From: Ignavibacteriota bacterium
GTDB taxonomy: Bacteria > Bacteroidota > Ignavibacteria > Ignavibacteriales > Melioribacteraceae
Direction: 5' to 3'
Assembly: GCA_016708125.1 (NCBI GenBank)
Contig: JADJGF010000001.1
Span: 3,866,001 to 3,930,000, forward strand
Length of the DNA stretch: 64,000 nt
This document shows positions 17,795-27,997 of the stretch, one piece after another (the stretch's first letter is position 1; each line of letters opens with the position of its first letter). The translations under genes and the position numbers were made by a program. The notes under the pieces are model-generated. The model did no database searches. It was not told the DNA's origin and saw nothing but the letters and a program-made list of their open reading frames with translations.

Positions 17795-20005
17795 TTACTC
17801 AATCAATTTATAATATCTTCCCATCCAATAAGCTAATCTCCAATATACGCCATCACTTTCTGTAAGTCCGCCGTCTCCTTGAACTGCACGCCATGGATTA
17901 TTATCCCATCTCATAATTCCTCTTTCGCTCGGGGAAACAAGTTTATTTGTCTGCAAATCTTCCATAATCGGAATTCTTGTTAAAATTATATCTTCTCTTT
18001 TTGAATTATCAATTTTCCATCTGACCAAATCAAGTGGATTATCTTGAAGTAAAAATATTGATCTATCTAAATTAAATTTATTTTTAGTAAATGCATTATA
18101 TGTAAAATAGAAATAGGGGTTATCATCATTCACAAACGCAGAATACCAGTTATCTAAACTTTTTTTGTAATATTCCAAAACTTCGGAATCCGTTTCGTAC
18201 ATAAATAAAGCTGGGTAAGCCAGTGCAAGCAGTTCATCATCAATATATGTTCTCCAAGATGCCAAAGTTGTTTTAGCATTAATTACATTTTCCTTATAAT
18301 AATAATCATTCCATAATTTATAATATTCTTTTTGATAAAATTCATCTCCCGAAACATGATAAGCAAGTTTTAAATATGATAATATTTCAACAGAATTTAT
18401 TCCTCTTTCAGTTGCCCAATCCGGATTTTCATTTAAGTATTCCGGAGCCCAAACTCCCCATTCTGTATGCTTTCCGTCAATATCTTTAAAAACATATCCG
18501 CCATCAATTATATAATTTACAATTTTAGTAACATGATCTTTTATAATTTGTTTTTCTTTTTCATCTGCAACTAAATCATAATAATATAAATATCCATACA
18601 TGTGTCCGGTAACTTCGTCACTGCTTGTTCCTCTTTTCCAGAACCATTTTTTATCTTTTGATAAAACCCAATGCTGCTCTAATCTATTGCGTCTGGGGTC
18701 ATCAAGAATTCTTTTCGACCATTCGCGGTCATCAATAATTTCATTCGGATCTGCCATTTCAGTCCAGTCTGAGGGAATTACCGTTCTTGCGAAAAATCCA
18801 TTAGTTTCTGTTACTGTTTGAAGAAATTTTAATGCATCAAATGCCTTCTTAGCATTATTTTTTGCATCGGAGTTTTTTGTTACTGCATACCTAAAAGATT
18901 CCATAGCCAAATACATGCTTGTATATTGTCCATCATTATCATCATCATTTGCTTTCCAATTTAGTGTGTCTCCCGGTGATGATAATTTACATTTTTCAAC
19001 CAAATATGGTTTTCTTATATGTCTTTTCTCGGTAATATTTTTGTAATACTTTTCCTTTTCATCTAAAGTCATTATTCTAGTTTTAATTGCGCTAACTCCA
19101 TTTGATGTTGCAATCCAAGCATTCCCATTTTTATCAAAAGAAATATCTTTAACTCTATCATCAATCAGCCATCTTCTACTGTTTCTCACACTCCAAGTTT
19201 TACCATCAAATCTTGCAACTCCAAAATCAGTTCCAATCCACATTTTTCCGTCTGGAGCTTTTTCAACACAACGCACCCAGCTATTTGGAATTCCTTCTTG
19301 CGCGATATAACTTTTAACTCGCTTATTATTTTCATAAACCGTTATTCCGCCAAGTCCAGCAATCCAAAGTTTATTATCATTTGAATAATCTAGTCCAAAA
19401 ATATTATCACTAATTAGTTCATCTTCATTTTGAAAAAGTTTTATTCCTACTTTTGTTTTATGAAAGAGTCCCTTACCCGTAGCAACATAATATCCTCCGT
19501 CACTATCTTGAATAATATCTCTCACCAACAGAGATGTGGATAGATTCTCACTTTCCCAATTTGAATTATTTTGTATCCAAATTTTATCCAATGAAATTGC
19601 AGTAATTTTATTGTGTATTTTATTTACTACAGAAGTTGTCGAATTAATTTCATCAACTTTGGTAACGTTTACAATATTTCCAAAATACAATCCGTTCCAA
19701 CTTGCTATCCAAATTTTCCCATCGGTATTTTCAAATAAATCATTTATTGGTCCTTGATTTTCTTTTGATAATTTCGGAATCCATTTTTTAGTTGATTTAT
19801 CTAAAACAAATAATCCTTCTGAGGTACCAATCCAAATATTATTTTGATTATCAACCAATATTGTTTTTACTTCATTATGATTTTGATTTTTGAGAGGATA
19901 ACTTTCGTGATATTCTTGTTCAAACAAAGTATCTTTTACTTGAGCAGTTAAACTTACACTGAAAATAAAATAGATAAATATTATTAAATTTAGTTTATAG
20001 TTCAT
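17795..20005 (-). CDS. Secreted propeller-toroid protein, paralogue 2 (unknown function)
   Basis: The frame is open to 20080, but the ATG at 20005 follows AAGGAAACT and starts a good signal peptide (MNYKLNLIIFIYFIF...TAQ), giving 736 residues and removing an overlap with the upstream gene. The first 310 or so residues hold regulator-type propeller repeats such as NNIWIGTSEGLFVL, KMWIGTDFGVARFDG and NAWIATSNGVSAI. The rest matches the toroid of the genes at 1853 and 27998: SRRWLIDD, DNDGQYTSMYLAMESFRYAVTK, GFFART, RGTSSDEVTGH, TEWGVWAPEYLN, INSVEILSYLKLAYHVSG, a DDELLALAYPALF block, and YWMGRYYKLI at the end. The conserved acidic and His positions hint at catalysis. The role is unknown. Confidence 0.75.
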   Translation of the reverse strand: MNYKLNLIIFIYFIFSVSLTAQVKDTLFEQEYHESYPLKNQNHNEVKTILVDNQNNIWIGTSEGLFVLDKSTKKWIPKLSKENQGPINDLFENTDGKIWIASWNGLYFGNIVNVTKVDEINSTTSVVNKIHNKITAISLDKIWIQNNSNWESENLSTSLLVRDIIQDSDGGYYVATGKGLFHKTKVGIKLFQNEDELISDNIFGLDYSNDNKLWIAGLGGITVYENNKRVKSYIAQEGIPNSWVRCVEKAPDGKMWIGTDFGVARFDGKTWSVRNSRRWLIDDRVKDISFDKNGNAWIATSNGVSAIKTRIMTLDEKEKYYKNITEKRHIRKPYLVEKCKLSSPGDTLNWKANDDDNDGQYTSMYLAMESFRYAVTKNSDAKNNAKKAFDALKFLQTVTETNGFFARTVIPSDWTEMADPNEIIDDREWSKRILDDPRRNRLEQHWVLSKDKKWFWKRGTSSDEVTGHMYGYLYYYDLVADEKEKQIIKDHVTKIVNYIIDGGYVFKDIDGKHTEWGVWAPEYLNENPDWATERGINSVEILSYLKLAYHVSGDEFYQKEYYKLWNDYYYKENVINAKTTLASWRTYIDDELLALAYPALFMYETDSEVLEYYKKSLDNWYSAFVNDDNPYFYFTYNAFTKNKFNLDRSIFLLQDNPLDLVRWKIDNSKREDIILTRIPIMEDLQTNKLVSPSERGIMRWDNNPWRAVQGDGGLTESDGVYWRLAYWMGRYYKLIE

Positions 20006-20024
20006 AGTTTCCTTCGCTAATTTT

Positions 20025-21014
20025 TTACAGAAGAATTCTTTTACCACTTTTTGCACTTTCAATAATTTTATCAATAACAATCATATTATTTAACGAATCT
20101 TCTAATGTGATTGGTAGAATTTTATTTTTCAAAACAGCTTCTGAAAATTGATCTATTTGAATTTTATATTGATCGCAAATATCAAACTCAATTTTTTCCT
20201 TAATATTATTTTTTGTCAACCAAATATTTGAAACTTTATCATTATTAGGATTAAAAGGAAGTTCAAACTCAATAATTCCTTTTGTTCCGAATATTTTTAC
20301 ATTTTGGTTTTCATTTAATTGAATTGAACTAAAGAATGTAGAAATCCCGTTTTTATACTCAAGTATACAAGTTGTTGAAATATCCACATTAAATTTCGGA
20401 TGAATTTCATTCGTTGCAAATATTGATTTCGGGAGATTTTCAAAAATGTAATTACTTAGTGAAACCGAATAACATCCAATATCCATAAGGCTTCCACCGC
20501 CATATTCTTTTTTATTAACAATGCTATTTTCATTGTCATCAAAAAAAGAAAAAGAAGATTGAATTAATTTTAATTTTCCTATTTCTCCTTTTTGTATAAT
20601 TTTTTTTGTCTTAATCCATTGCGGATGAAATCTATACATAAAAGCTTCCATAATTTTTAGATCCGGAAACTTTCTTGCTTTTTTAATCAATAATTTCACT
20701 TCCTTAAAATTTAATGCGATTGGTTTTTCCACCAAAACATTTTTGCCGTATTCAAGCGATTTAATTGCATAAGTTACATGCAAATGATTTGGCAAAGGAA
20801 TATAAACAGCATTAATTTCTTTATCTGCTAAAAGCTCTTCATATGATCCATAATATTTTGGAACGCCAAATTTCGTTGAAAGTTTTTTTGCATCATTAAT
20901 ATTTCTTGAAGCAATTGCTGTGAGATTGCAATATTTACTTTTTAATATTGCCGGAATGATTTGATTTTTTGCAATTGCCGCAGTTCCTAAAATTCCCCAG
21001 TTTAATTTTTTCAT
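20025..21014 (-). CDS. Cytoplasmic Gfo/Idh/MocA family oxidoreductase
   Basis: This 329-residue protein lacks any signal peptide. It starts with the Rossmann segment LNWGILGTAAIAKNQI (4-19) and has the EKP motif at 96-98 (LVEKPIALNF). YGGGSLMDIGCYSVSLSNYI near 172 is the usual helix and loop of the C-terminal domain. It resembles the dehydrogenase branch that acts on small sugars. It is the only oxidoreductase of the first locus that should stay inside the cell, so it may process a released monosaccharide. It lies 9 bp from the stop of neither a regulator nor a transporter: its upstream neighbour is the T9SS-sorted TIM-barrel gene. Confidence 0.88.
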   Translation of the reverse strand: MKKLNWGILGTAAIAKNQIIPAILKSKYCNLTAIASRNINDAKKLSTKFGVPKYYGSYEELLADKEINAVYIPLPNHLHVTYAIKSLEYGKNVLVEKPIALNFKEVKLLIKKARKFPDLKIMEAFMYRFHPQWIKTKKIIQKGEIGKLKLIQSSFSFFDDNENSIVNKKEYGGGSLMDIGCYSVSLSNYIFENLPKSIFATNEIHPKFNVDISTTCILEYKNGISTFFSSIQLNENQNVKIFGTKGIIEFELPFNPNNDKVSNIWLTKNNIKEKIEFDICDQYKIQIDQFSEAVLKNKILPITLEDSLNNMIVIDKIIESAKSGKRILL

Positions 21015-21023
21015 AACTTAAAA

Positions 21024-23321
21024 TTATTTTATTAAAATCATTTTTTTAGTTTGAACAAATGAATCATATTTTAATTCATAAAAATAAACACCGCTTGATA
21101 ATTTGGAACCATCAAAATTTATTTCATAATTTCCCGGTTTCTGTTTTTGATTTATGAGAGTTTTAATTTCTCTTCCCAAAGTGTCAAATACTTTTAATTG
21201 AACAGAACTAATATTTTCATTGCTAAAAGTTGAAGGTATTGTATATTTTATTGTTGTATTTGGATTGAACGGATTCGGGTAATTTTGATTTAATTCAAAT
21301 TTGTAATGGAGTAAATTATTCTCAGAGATTTCTGTTAAATTTGAAAATGTAAATAATATTCCACTTCCTGGTAAAATTTCAAAATCAAAAGTTGTAACTC
21401 CGGAATTATTTTTAGCGTTAACCAAATTCCATTGATTTGAATTAACATCGAAATAAATAAGATTATTTGCAACTCCATTAATTGAAATTGTTGCTATAGT
21501 AGATTTTTCATAATCCTTATTCATCAGCATAAAATAATTCTTGTCGATTTTATCAATGAAATAGCCAATTACCAAATCTGAATTAGCCGAAACTGATTTT
21601 ATTATGCCGTCACTTGGCAATTTCCATTTTGGTTCCGATATTTTTGTATGATATACTCCAGTTGTTTTTAACTGAACCATAATTTGACTTAGTGAATCAA
21701 TTTCATTATTTATTTTTTGAATGGAAGGATAAATAATTTCTTTATCGGGATTGCCGGTTAAACCCCAATCTCCATGCCAGTGAAACCAAATTAATGCATG
21801 AACTCCATACGCCAACGAGGAATAAACCAACCAACGATGCTCAGCTTCATTTGGTGTCCGCCAGTTTAATCCCTCTTCTACTGTTCCGTTTGTTCCGATT
21901 CCTTGAATTATATTACAGAATGGAATATCATATTTTAAAGCATATTCTCTTATTACATCAATATTACTAAAGTATTCACCGCCGTCATATCCATTATAAA
22001 AATGATATCGGTCATAGCTAAGCAATTCCAGTTTTGTGGTCTGTAATAATTTATCAATATATTCTCTGTAGCCGCTGCCGCTTGGCCATATGTTTACAAA
22101 GCTCAATCGTGTTGGATCTTTTTCTCTAATTCGCTGAACGACTTTCCCGATATTTTCAAACGCTTGTTCATGAGGTTCATCACAAATATGATAGCCGATC
22201 AAATTTGGATCATACTTATATTTTTCAATAATTGCGTCTAAATTCAGCAGCATTTCTTCAGTAATTTCCGGTGGAATTTGTTCTTCCGGCGCTCTTAAAT
22301 AAATATCTCCGCCAAGAATATTTGTAACTAATAGAAAATATTTTAGATTATGATTTTTGACTTTATTGATTAATTCATCTTCCGGTCTTACCCATAATAC
22401 ATTTTTAAAGTTAGCATTTTTATAATCTTCAAAAATATTATCTTCATAAGGTGGTCCGTACCAAGCATAAGGGGGAGACCAAGCACTTAATAAAAATTCA
22501 TTTTGCTTCCAATATTTGTCTGTAACATCAAAAATTAATTTTGTTTCTGCTGTATCAATATCATTAAATAATTTTAAACTTATTTCATATTTGCCTAAGC
22601 TGGGAAATGAAATTACCCAATCAATTGTATCTGAAATTTCTTTAAAAATAATTCCATGTTCGTTTTCAATATTTCCATTTATTAAAATTGCATCCTCTGG
22701 TAGAACAAAATGACTTCTTAGATTTGTTTCAACATCACCATCATTTCTTATTATTGCCGTAAGCGGGATATTTTCATTTTGTTTAAATATTGTTCGTATC
22801 GCAGCAAAGTTTTCAATTTTGGGTAGAGCACCAAAATGTACAATTCTTATATAGTCAATATCTATTCTTGAACCAACCGTTGGATTAAAATCCAATCGCA
22901 TTATTTTTGTTATTTTTCCAACCCACTGATTACTTTGATAAACCGGAATATTAAATTCTTGTAATGATGAATCACCGCTTGTTATAAATTGCATAAAGCC
23001 CCAAGCTCCGGAATCATTATTCCACATTATTTTACCGGATGTAGCACCCGGAATTCTTAATCGAATTTGAATAAATCCAAACTCATTTGCATTAATTTCA
23101 AATGGTTCACTGCTGATTGATGGAAAAACACTCGCTACTATTGCCGATAAACTACCATTTTCAACAACTGAATCTTTAAGTGATTTACTAAAAAGAATAC
23201 CTTCAAAATTACCATCTTCATTAAATTCCCATGATTTACCAATGTCTTGTGCATTAATAAATTCTACTAATAAGATGAAAAGAAAAGAAATTGTAATTTT
23301 TTGAATCAATATTGTTTTCAT
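21024..23321 (-). CDS. T9SS-sorted TIM-barrel glycoside-hydrolase-like protein
   Basis: This 765-residue protein has a signal peptide ending at INAQ. A carbohydrate-binding-like sandwich follows (about 30-165), then a sheet domain (about 170-268) and a TIM barrel (about 270-580). In the barrel, IGYHICDEPHEQ (about 375-386) places acidic residues where clan GH-A enzymes carry the acid/base, and ALIWFHWHGDWGL comes later. A C-terminal sorting domain (about 680-765) opens with NQNYPNPFNPNTTIKY and ends KKMILIK, so the protein is exported by type IX secretion. The exact GH family is not clear to me; beta-galactosidase-like barrels are the closest impression. Confidence 0.75.
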   Translation of the reverse strand: MKTILIQKITISFLFILLVEFINAQDIGKSWEFNEDGNFEGILFSKSLKDSVVENGSLSAIVASVFPSISSEPFEINANEFGFIQIRLRIPGATSGKIMWNNDSGAWGFMQFITSGDSSLQEFNIPVYQSNQWVGKITKIMRLDFNPTVGSRIDIDYIRIVHFGALPKIENFAAIRTIFKQNENIPLTAIIRNDGDVETNLRSHFVLPEDAILINGNIENEHGIIFKEISDTIDWVISFPSLGKYEISLKLFNDIDTAETKLIFDVTDKYWKQNEFLLSAWSPPYAWYGPPYEDNIFEDYKNANFKNVLWVRPEDELINKVKNHNLKYFLLVTNILGGDIYLRAPEEQIPPEITEEMLLNLDAIIEKYKYDPNLIGYHICDEPHEQAFENIGKVVQRIREKDPTRLSFVNIWPSGSGYREYIDKLLQTTKLELLSYDRYHFYNGYDGGEYFSNIDVIREYALKYDIPFCNIIQGIGTNGTVEEGLNWRTPNEAEHRWLVYSSLAYGVHALIWFHWHGDWGLTGNPDKEIIYPSIQKINNEIDSLSQIMVQLKTTGVYHTKISEPKWKLPSDGIIKSVSANSDLVIGYFIDKIDKNYFMLMNKDYEKSTIATISINGVANNLIYFDVNSNQWNLVNAKNNSGVTTFDFEILPGSGILFTFSNLTEISENNLLHYKFELNQNYPNPFNPNTTIKYTIPSTFSNENISSVQLKVFDTLGREIKTLINQKQKPGNYEINFDGSKLSSGVYFYELKYDSFVQTKKMILIK

Positions 23322-23377
23322 AACAAAAAATATTATTAATAAAATTTGATTACTATAGTGTAAAACTTTTATAACTA

Positions 23378-26300
23378 TTAAATCTTACAGCTCGTAAAGA
23401 AAACATCTGCCGGAATTTTTTGCTTTTCAATATTCGGTCCTTCATATTGTAATTCAAGTCCTTTGCCACCGCCAGCTTGAAAATAATTTAATTGAATTTT
23501 GTGTTTTCCCATTGCTAAAATTATTGATCCCGAGTTACCTAAAAAAACATGCATGTTATCAGAATCTGCAATCAATTTATTATCAATCCATAATTTGCTT
23601 CCATCGTTTGATAGAAGATAAAATGTATATTTTCCTTCTTTGGTTATCTCTATTTCACCGTTAAACACTATTCCAAATTTATCATCAAGATGCTTGAATT
23701 GATTTAGATTTACATCAAACATTTTGCCAGTTTTATGCGGATTTAATTTTGAAAAATCCGGTAACTTTTGCCAAGCTCCGATGTAATATTTATAATTCAA
23801 TCCATTCTTCAAAGAATCTAAAATAATTATTCTATTCGATTTCGAATAACTATAATCAATTTTACTTCTGAAAACTTTTGCTTTTACAGTTGTACTTTTT
23901 TTTACTGTGAAAGGTTTAGTAAAAAGTAAAGAGTTAATGTTTGGCTCACTTCCATCTATGGTAAAACGAATTTCTGAATTCTTTGAATACTGTCTGATAT
24001 TTACTAATACTGAATCCGGTGAAAATAAGATTGAATCCGGAGGATCAATAATGGGAATAGAAACCATCGGTGTTTTTATTTTGTCACTAATATTTTTTGA
24101 AATAAAAATATATTCACCAGAGGGAATTTGGAATTGCAATAATCCGTTTTCAAAGCCTATAAACTTTGCTTCGGAATTATTAACTTCAAATTGATTTTTA
24201 TTATTTCCTGGAATATAAACTGAAGCATAAGTATTTGGCGGTATGTTGACACTCAGTTTTAAATTTCCGTTTTTATATTCCCAATTACTTTTTATTTCAC
24301 CATACATTGATTGATAAGTTGAATTAACATAATCTAATTCATTTACTAATTCTGGTTTTATAATTACATGTTTAAATCCGGGTACTCCTGGGTCTGGATT
24401 TATTCCGCCTAATGATTGATTAAACCATGCACAAACGCTTCCAAACATTGGGTGACTATGAGAATCATGACCAATCCACGTTTCCCAAATTGATGTTGCT
24501 CCCCTTTCAATGTTGTAACCAAAACTTGGAAAATCTCTTCTGTTCATAATTGTATAAGCTAAATCAGTTCGCCCATATTTTGTAAATACTTCAAGCAAAT
24601 ATGGAGTTGCCATCATACCGGTATCAAAGTGACCTTTTTCATCAATTACAATATTCTTAACTAAATTCGCAAATACTTTTTCAACCAAATTTTTGGGGAC
24701 AAGTTCAAACGCTAACGGAAAAACATTTGCTCCTTGTCTGCCGATAGAATAATTATAATCATTTAAATTCAAATATCTTTTATTAAATGATTTTTTTGTT
24801 TTTTCTGCAATTTTTGAAAATAAATTTGAATCAGAAGTTTTCCCCAAAATATTTGCAATTTTTTTAAGAAGTTTTAAATCATAATAATAGTATGCAGAAC
24901 TTACAAATGAAGGAGGAATTTCAGTTTTTGTTGGAGGGACCCATTCGCCTAATTCCTTTTCAATAATTAAATTTTCAGAATCAGTTTGAGATTTTAAATA
25001 ATTTATATAATTTTTCATGCCATCATAGTGCTCTTCCAAAACTGCAACGTCACCATAATATAAATACATATACCATGGAATAATAATAAATGCAGATCCC
25101 CACGCTGTACCGCCCCCGCCCCCGTGATATGGAACTGTGTTGGGGACATATCCAGTTTTTTTATTTTGGGCATCTGAAATATCTTTCAACCACTTTGTAT
25201 AAAAACTGTGCATATCAAAATTGTAAATAGCAGCTTGTGCGGATATTTGACCATCGCCGGTATAACCGCGTCTTTCCCTATGCGGGCAATCGCTTGGCAC
25301 GCCGCCATGTATATTTCCCAATTGTGTTTTTCTATAATCATTTTGAATTCTATTAAATAATTGATTTGAACAAACAAATTTTCCAGATGATGAAACATCT
25401 GTATTTACAATTCTACCTTCTATATTATTTATTGACAAAGAATTATTTGGAGAATTTACTTCAACAAAACGGAAAGCATGCCATGTAAAGCACGGTTCCC
25501 AAATTTCATTTCCATTGCCTTTTAGAAAATACGTATCGGATTGCTCAAATGAATTTCCGCTATCTTCAAAAAAAGTCAACTTTATTTCATCGCCTCTTTT
25601 GCCATTTATATTTAATTTAACCCAGCCCGAAAACATTGTACCAAAATCATATCTGTAATTAGTCTTATTAATTTTTGATATTGAAATAGGTTTAATTGAA
25701 TTTATAATTCTATCGGGAGGCGACATTTGACAACACAATTTTCCTTCCGGAGCTCTTAATATTTTTGCATTTGTACATTTGCTATCATCATAATTTGGTA
25801 AGTTCCAATTTGGAATTTCAAGTCGCGCATCATAAATTTCTCCATGATAAAGATTATTATCTAAAATCGGTCCAGTATTAATTTTCCACGAATCATCACT
25901 TACAATTATTGTTTTGGTTTTAACTAAATTTTGAATCTCCAGTTGAGCTAATAATCGCGGAGAATCAAAATAAAGTGGTAAATATTCTTCTCGTTCATTT
26001 TGAAAATACCAGCCATTCCCAAGTATAACGGAAATTACATTTTCACCTTCAACTAAATATTTATTTATTTCAAATGTCTCGTAAAGAATTCGAGTTGACA
26101 TATTTGCAATTCTACCGTTTTCAAAACTTTCCTCTTGTCGTTTATCATAATTTGTTTGATTTGGCGAGAGAACATGATCCCCAACTTTTTTGCCGTTTAT
26201 ATATAGTTCGTAATAACCTAATCCTGAAATATAAATTCGCGCATTGCTTGTTTTATTAACTATATTAAATTGTTTTCGCAAATAAATTGCTGGATTTTTT

Positions 26301-26791
26301 TGACCAACAATTACTTTTTGATTTTCATCTTTCCCAATCCATTTAGCATACCAATCAGACTTGTTTAATAAACCCATTTCCCAAGTTGATATTTCACTCC
26401 ATGAAGAAACAACATTTTTTTGATCCCAAATTTTTACTTTCCAAAAAACTTTTTGACGAGAAATTAATTCCTTGCCTAAATATTTTATATGAATAGATTG
26501 ATCTGAAATTATTTTCTTTGAATCCCATAAATCTCCAATATTTTTTTTTAAGTTCTCCAAATTGCTTGCAACTATTATTTGATAAGCTGTTTGTTCAATA
26601 TAATTTTTATTAGAAAAAAGTTTCCAGCTTAATCGCGGAGATTTAACATCAATTCCTAATGGATTAATTAAATATTCACATTTAAGTTCAATAACTGAAA
26701 TTTTTTCATCATGATTATTGCATGAATAGAATACCGAAAATGAAAGAATTAAATAAATAATTTTTATATGTGCTATAAAATTTGTATTCAT
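23378..26791 (-). CDS. Alpha-L-rhamnosidase (GH78) lipoprotein with chitobiase-C and PA14 domains
   Basis: This 1137-residue protein has a lipobox FYSC (cysteine 24), so unlike the gene at 10732 it should be membrane anchored. GH78 domains run in the usual order. The catalytic signature DCPHRERRGYTGD is at 501-513 with predicted acid Glu506, and GATSIWETWIG comes later. The C-terminal tail is a chitobiase-C-like domain (RFTIDGSEPNINSLLFTKPF, about 930-1010) and a PA14-like domain (FYLLSNDGSKLWIDNKLIAD, about 1030-1137). The overall architecture matches 10732-14184, but the sequences differ throughout, which suggests old duplication and different specificity. Confidence 0.9.
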   Translation of the reverse strand: MNTNFIAHIKIIYLILSFSVFYSCNNHDEKISVIELKCEYLINPLGIDVKSPRLSWKLFSNKNYIEQTAYQIIVASNLENLKKNIGDLWDSKKIISDQSIHIKYLGKELISRQKVFWKVKIWDQKNVVSSWSEISTWEMGLLNKSDWYAKWIGKDENQKVIVGQKNPAIYLRKQFNIVNKTSNARIYISGLGYYELYINGKKVGDHVLSPNQTNYDKRQEESFENGRIANMSTRILYETFEINKYLVEGENVISVILGNGWYFQNEREEYLPLYFDSPRLLAQLEIQNLVKTKTIIVSDDSWKINTGPILDNNLYHGEIYDARLEIPNWNLPNYDDSKCTNAKILRAPEGKLCCQMSPPDRIINSIKPISISKINKTNYRYDFGTMFSGWVKLNINGKRGDEIKLTFFEDSGNSFEQSDTYFLKGNGNEIWEPCFTWHAFRFVEVNSPNNSLSINNIEGRIVNTDVSSSGKFVCSNQLFNRIQNDYRKTQLGNIHGGVPSDCPHRERRGYTGDGQISAQAAIYNFDMHSFYTKWLKDISDAQNKKTGYVPNTVPYHGGGGGTAWGSAFIIIPWYMYLYYGDVAVLEEHYDGMKNYINYLKSQTDSENLIIEKELGEWVPPTKTEIPPSFVSSAYYYYDLKLLKKIANILGKTSDSNLFSKIAEKTKKSFNKRYLNLNDYNYSIGRQGANVFPLAFELVPKNLVEKVFANLVKNIVIDEKGHFDTGMMATPYLLEVFTKYGRTDLAYTIMNRRDFPSFGYNIERGATSIWETWIGHDSHSHPMFGSVCAWFNQSLGGINPDPGVPGFKHVIIKPELVNELDYVNSTYQSMYGEIKSNWEYKNGNLKLSVNIPPNTYASVYIPGNNKNQFEVNNSEAKFIGFENGLLQFQIPSGEYIFISKNISDKIKTPMVSIPIIDPPDSILFSPDSVLVNIRQYSKNSEIRFTIDGSEPNINSLLFTKPFTVKKSTTVKAKVFRSKIDYSYSKSNRIIILDSLKNGLNYKYYIGAWQKLPDFSKLNPHKTGKMFDVNLNQFKHLDDKFGIVFNGEIEITKEGKYTFYLLSNDGSKLWIDNKLIADSDNMHVFLGNSGSIILAMGKHKIQLNYFQAGGGKGLELQYEGPNIEKQKIPADVFFTSCKI

Positions 26792-26799
26792 TTTCTTTT

Positions 26800-27954
26800 C
26801 TACTTTAAATTGAGATAATGCATAATTGACTCATCACCAATAAGAGCATTGTCTGGTCTTGGATTTACTATGTTAAATACTTTTAATTGTTCAGGAGATA
26901 ATATTTTTACAAAACTTTCATCGATTGTTTTATCAAATTGAACTTCACTTACATTTAGTTTAAGATGATATGCTAAAAAAATGTAAGCTGCTGCTCTTTT
27001 TGAATAACCATAATCATGCTTCTCAGATGGGAAATGTACATTTTCAACTTTATGTTCTGCATTATAAAGTGAATAAACTTTTTGAATATACGGATATTCA
27101 ATTCGAGGAGTATTTCTCGTCCAATCCATTCCATCTGAAATTAACATTAATGGACGCGGAGCACACAGAGCAGCAATTTCAACATTATTTGTTTGAAAAT
27201 CTTCCGTTCTATGAATTGGCATTCCGCTTTCACAAATGCATCCGCCAAAAAAATGTGCTGAAACTTGAACAACAGGCACAGAAACTTTTATACGTTTATC
27301 AATTGCTGTTAAAATAAATGTTTGAGTTCCACCACCGGATTCTCCAGTCATTCCAATTCTATTTGAATCAACATCCGGTCTCGATAGTAAATATTCTAAA
27401 ACTCGTCTGCTATTAAAAGTTTGAATTGTTAATGCAATTGGAATTTTATGATTTATTTGAGTTGATTCACCATATCCAATCATATCATAAGCAAAAACTA
27501 TTGCTCCCATTTTTGCCAATACTGCCGAACGATATTGAACATCTTCTTTAAGTCTTTTATTTTCTGTATGTCCATGAGTGCAAAGTATTGCAGCATTTTT
27601 TTCTTTAGCATTTATCGGCCGATATAAATTCCCGGTTATATAAAATCCGGGGAAACTTTCTATTGCAATATTCTCAACTATGTAACCATCCATTACTTTG
27701 GTGTCTCTTATTATGGGATTAAAATTCCCTTTTATTTTCGGCATCTGTTCTAATTTCATTCCACTAATTATATTTTTTCTAATTATATCTGCACGTTCTT
27801 CCCAAGATTTTAAATCATTCCATTTAGTTGCAAATTCTTTCATTTTAATATTTGCTTCGTCTTCCGACCAATATTTTCCTACACATAACATATCTTTTTG
27901 CGAATGCATTATAGATGAAATAAAAAATAATGTAATCAGTAATTTAGATTTCAT
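26800..27954 (-). CDS. Secreted alpha/beta hydrolase, acetyl-xylan-esterase-like
   Basis: This 384-residue protein has a signal peptide (MKSKLLITLFFISSIMHSQ). The alpha/beta hydrolase fold shows CTHGHTENKR near 123 (oxyanion region), FAYDMIGYGES near 155, the nucleophile elbow GMTGESGGGTQTF near 201, LMLISDGMDWTRN near 267 (acid) and PSEKHDYGYSKR near 307 (His). This layout is that of the acetyl xylan esterase/dienelactone hydrolase group often found in polysaccharide loci. It may remove acetyl or other ester groups so that the rhamnosidases can act. The gene lies 8 bp upstream of the rhamnosidase start at 26791 and is probably co-transcribed. Confidence 0.82.
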   Translation of the reverse strand: MKSKLLITLFFISSIMHSQKDMLCVGKYWSEDEANIKMKEFATKWNDLKSWEERADIIRKNIISGMKLEQMPKIKGNFNPIIRDTKVMDGYIVENIAIESFPGFYITGNLYRPINAKEKNAAILCTHGHTENKRLKEDVQYRSAVLAKMGAIVFAYDMIGYGESTQINHKIPIALTIQTFNSRRVLEYLLSRPDVDSNRIGMTGESGGGTQTFILTAIDKRIKVSVPVVQVSAHFFGGCICESGMPIHRTEDFQTNNVEIAALCAPRPLMLISDGMDWTRNTPRIEYPYIQKVYSLYNAEHKVENVHFPSEKHDYGYSKRAAAYIFLAYHLKLNVSEVQFDKTIDESFVKILSPEQLKVFNIVNPRPDNALIGDESIMHYLNLK

Positions 27955-27997
27955 AAAGTGATCCTAAATGAATTTGTATAATTTTTAATGCAAATTG

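Noticed and set aside
20006..20080. 25-residue N-terminal extension of propeller-toroid paralogue 2
   Set aside because: It would overlap the upstream oxidoreductase gene, is basic and not signal-like, and the ATG at 20005 has a good ribosome-binding site and signal peptide.
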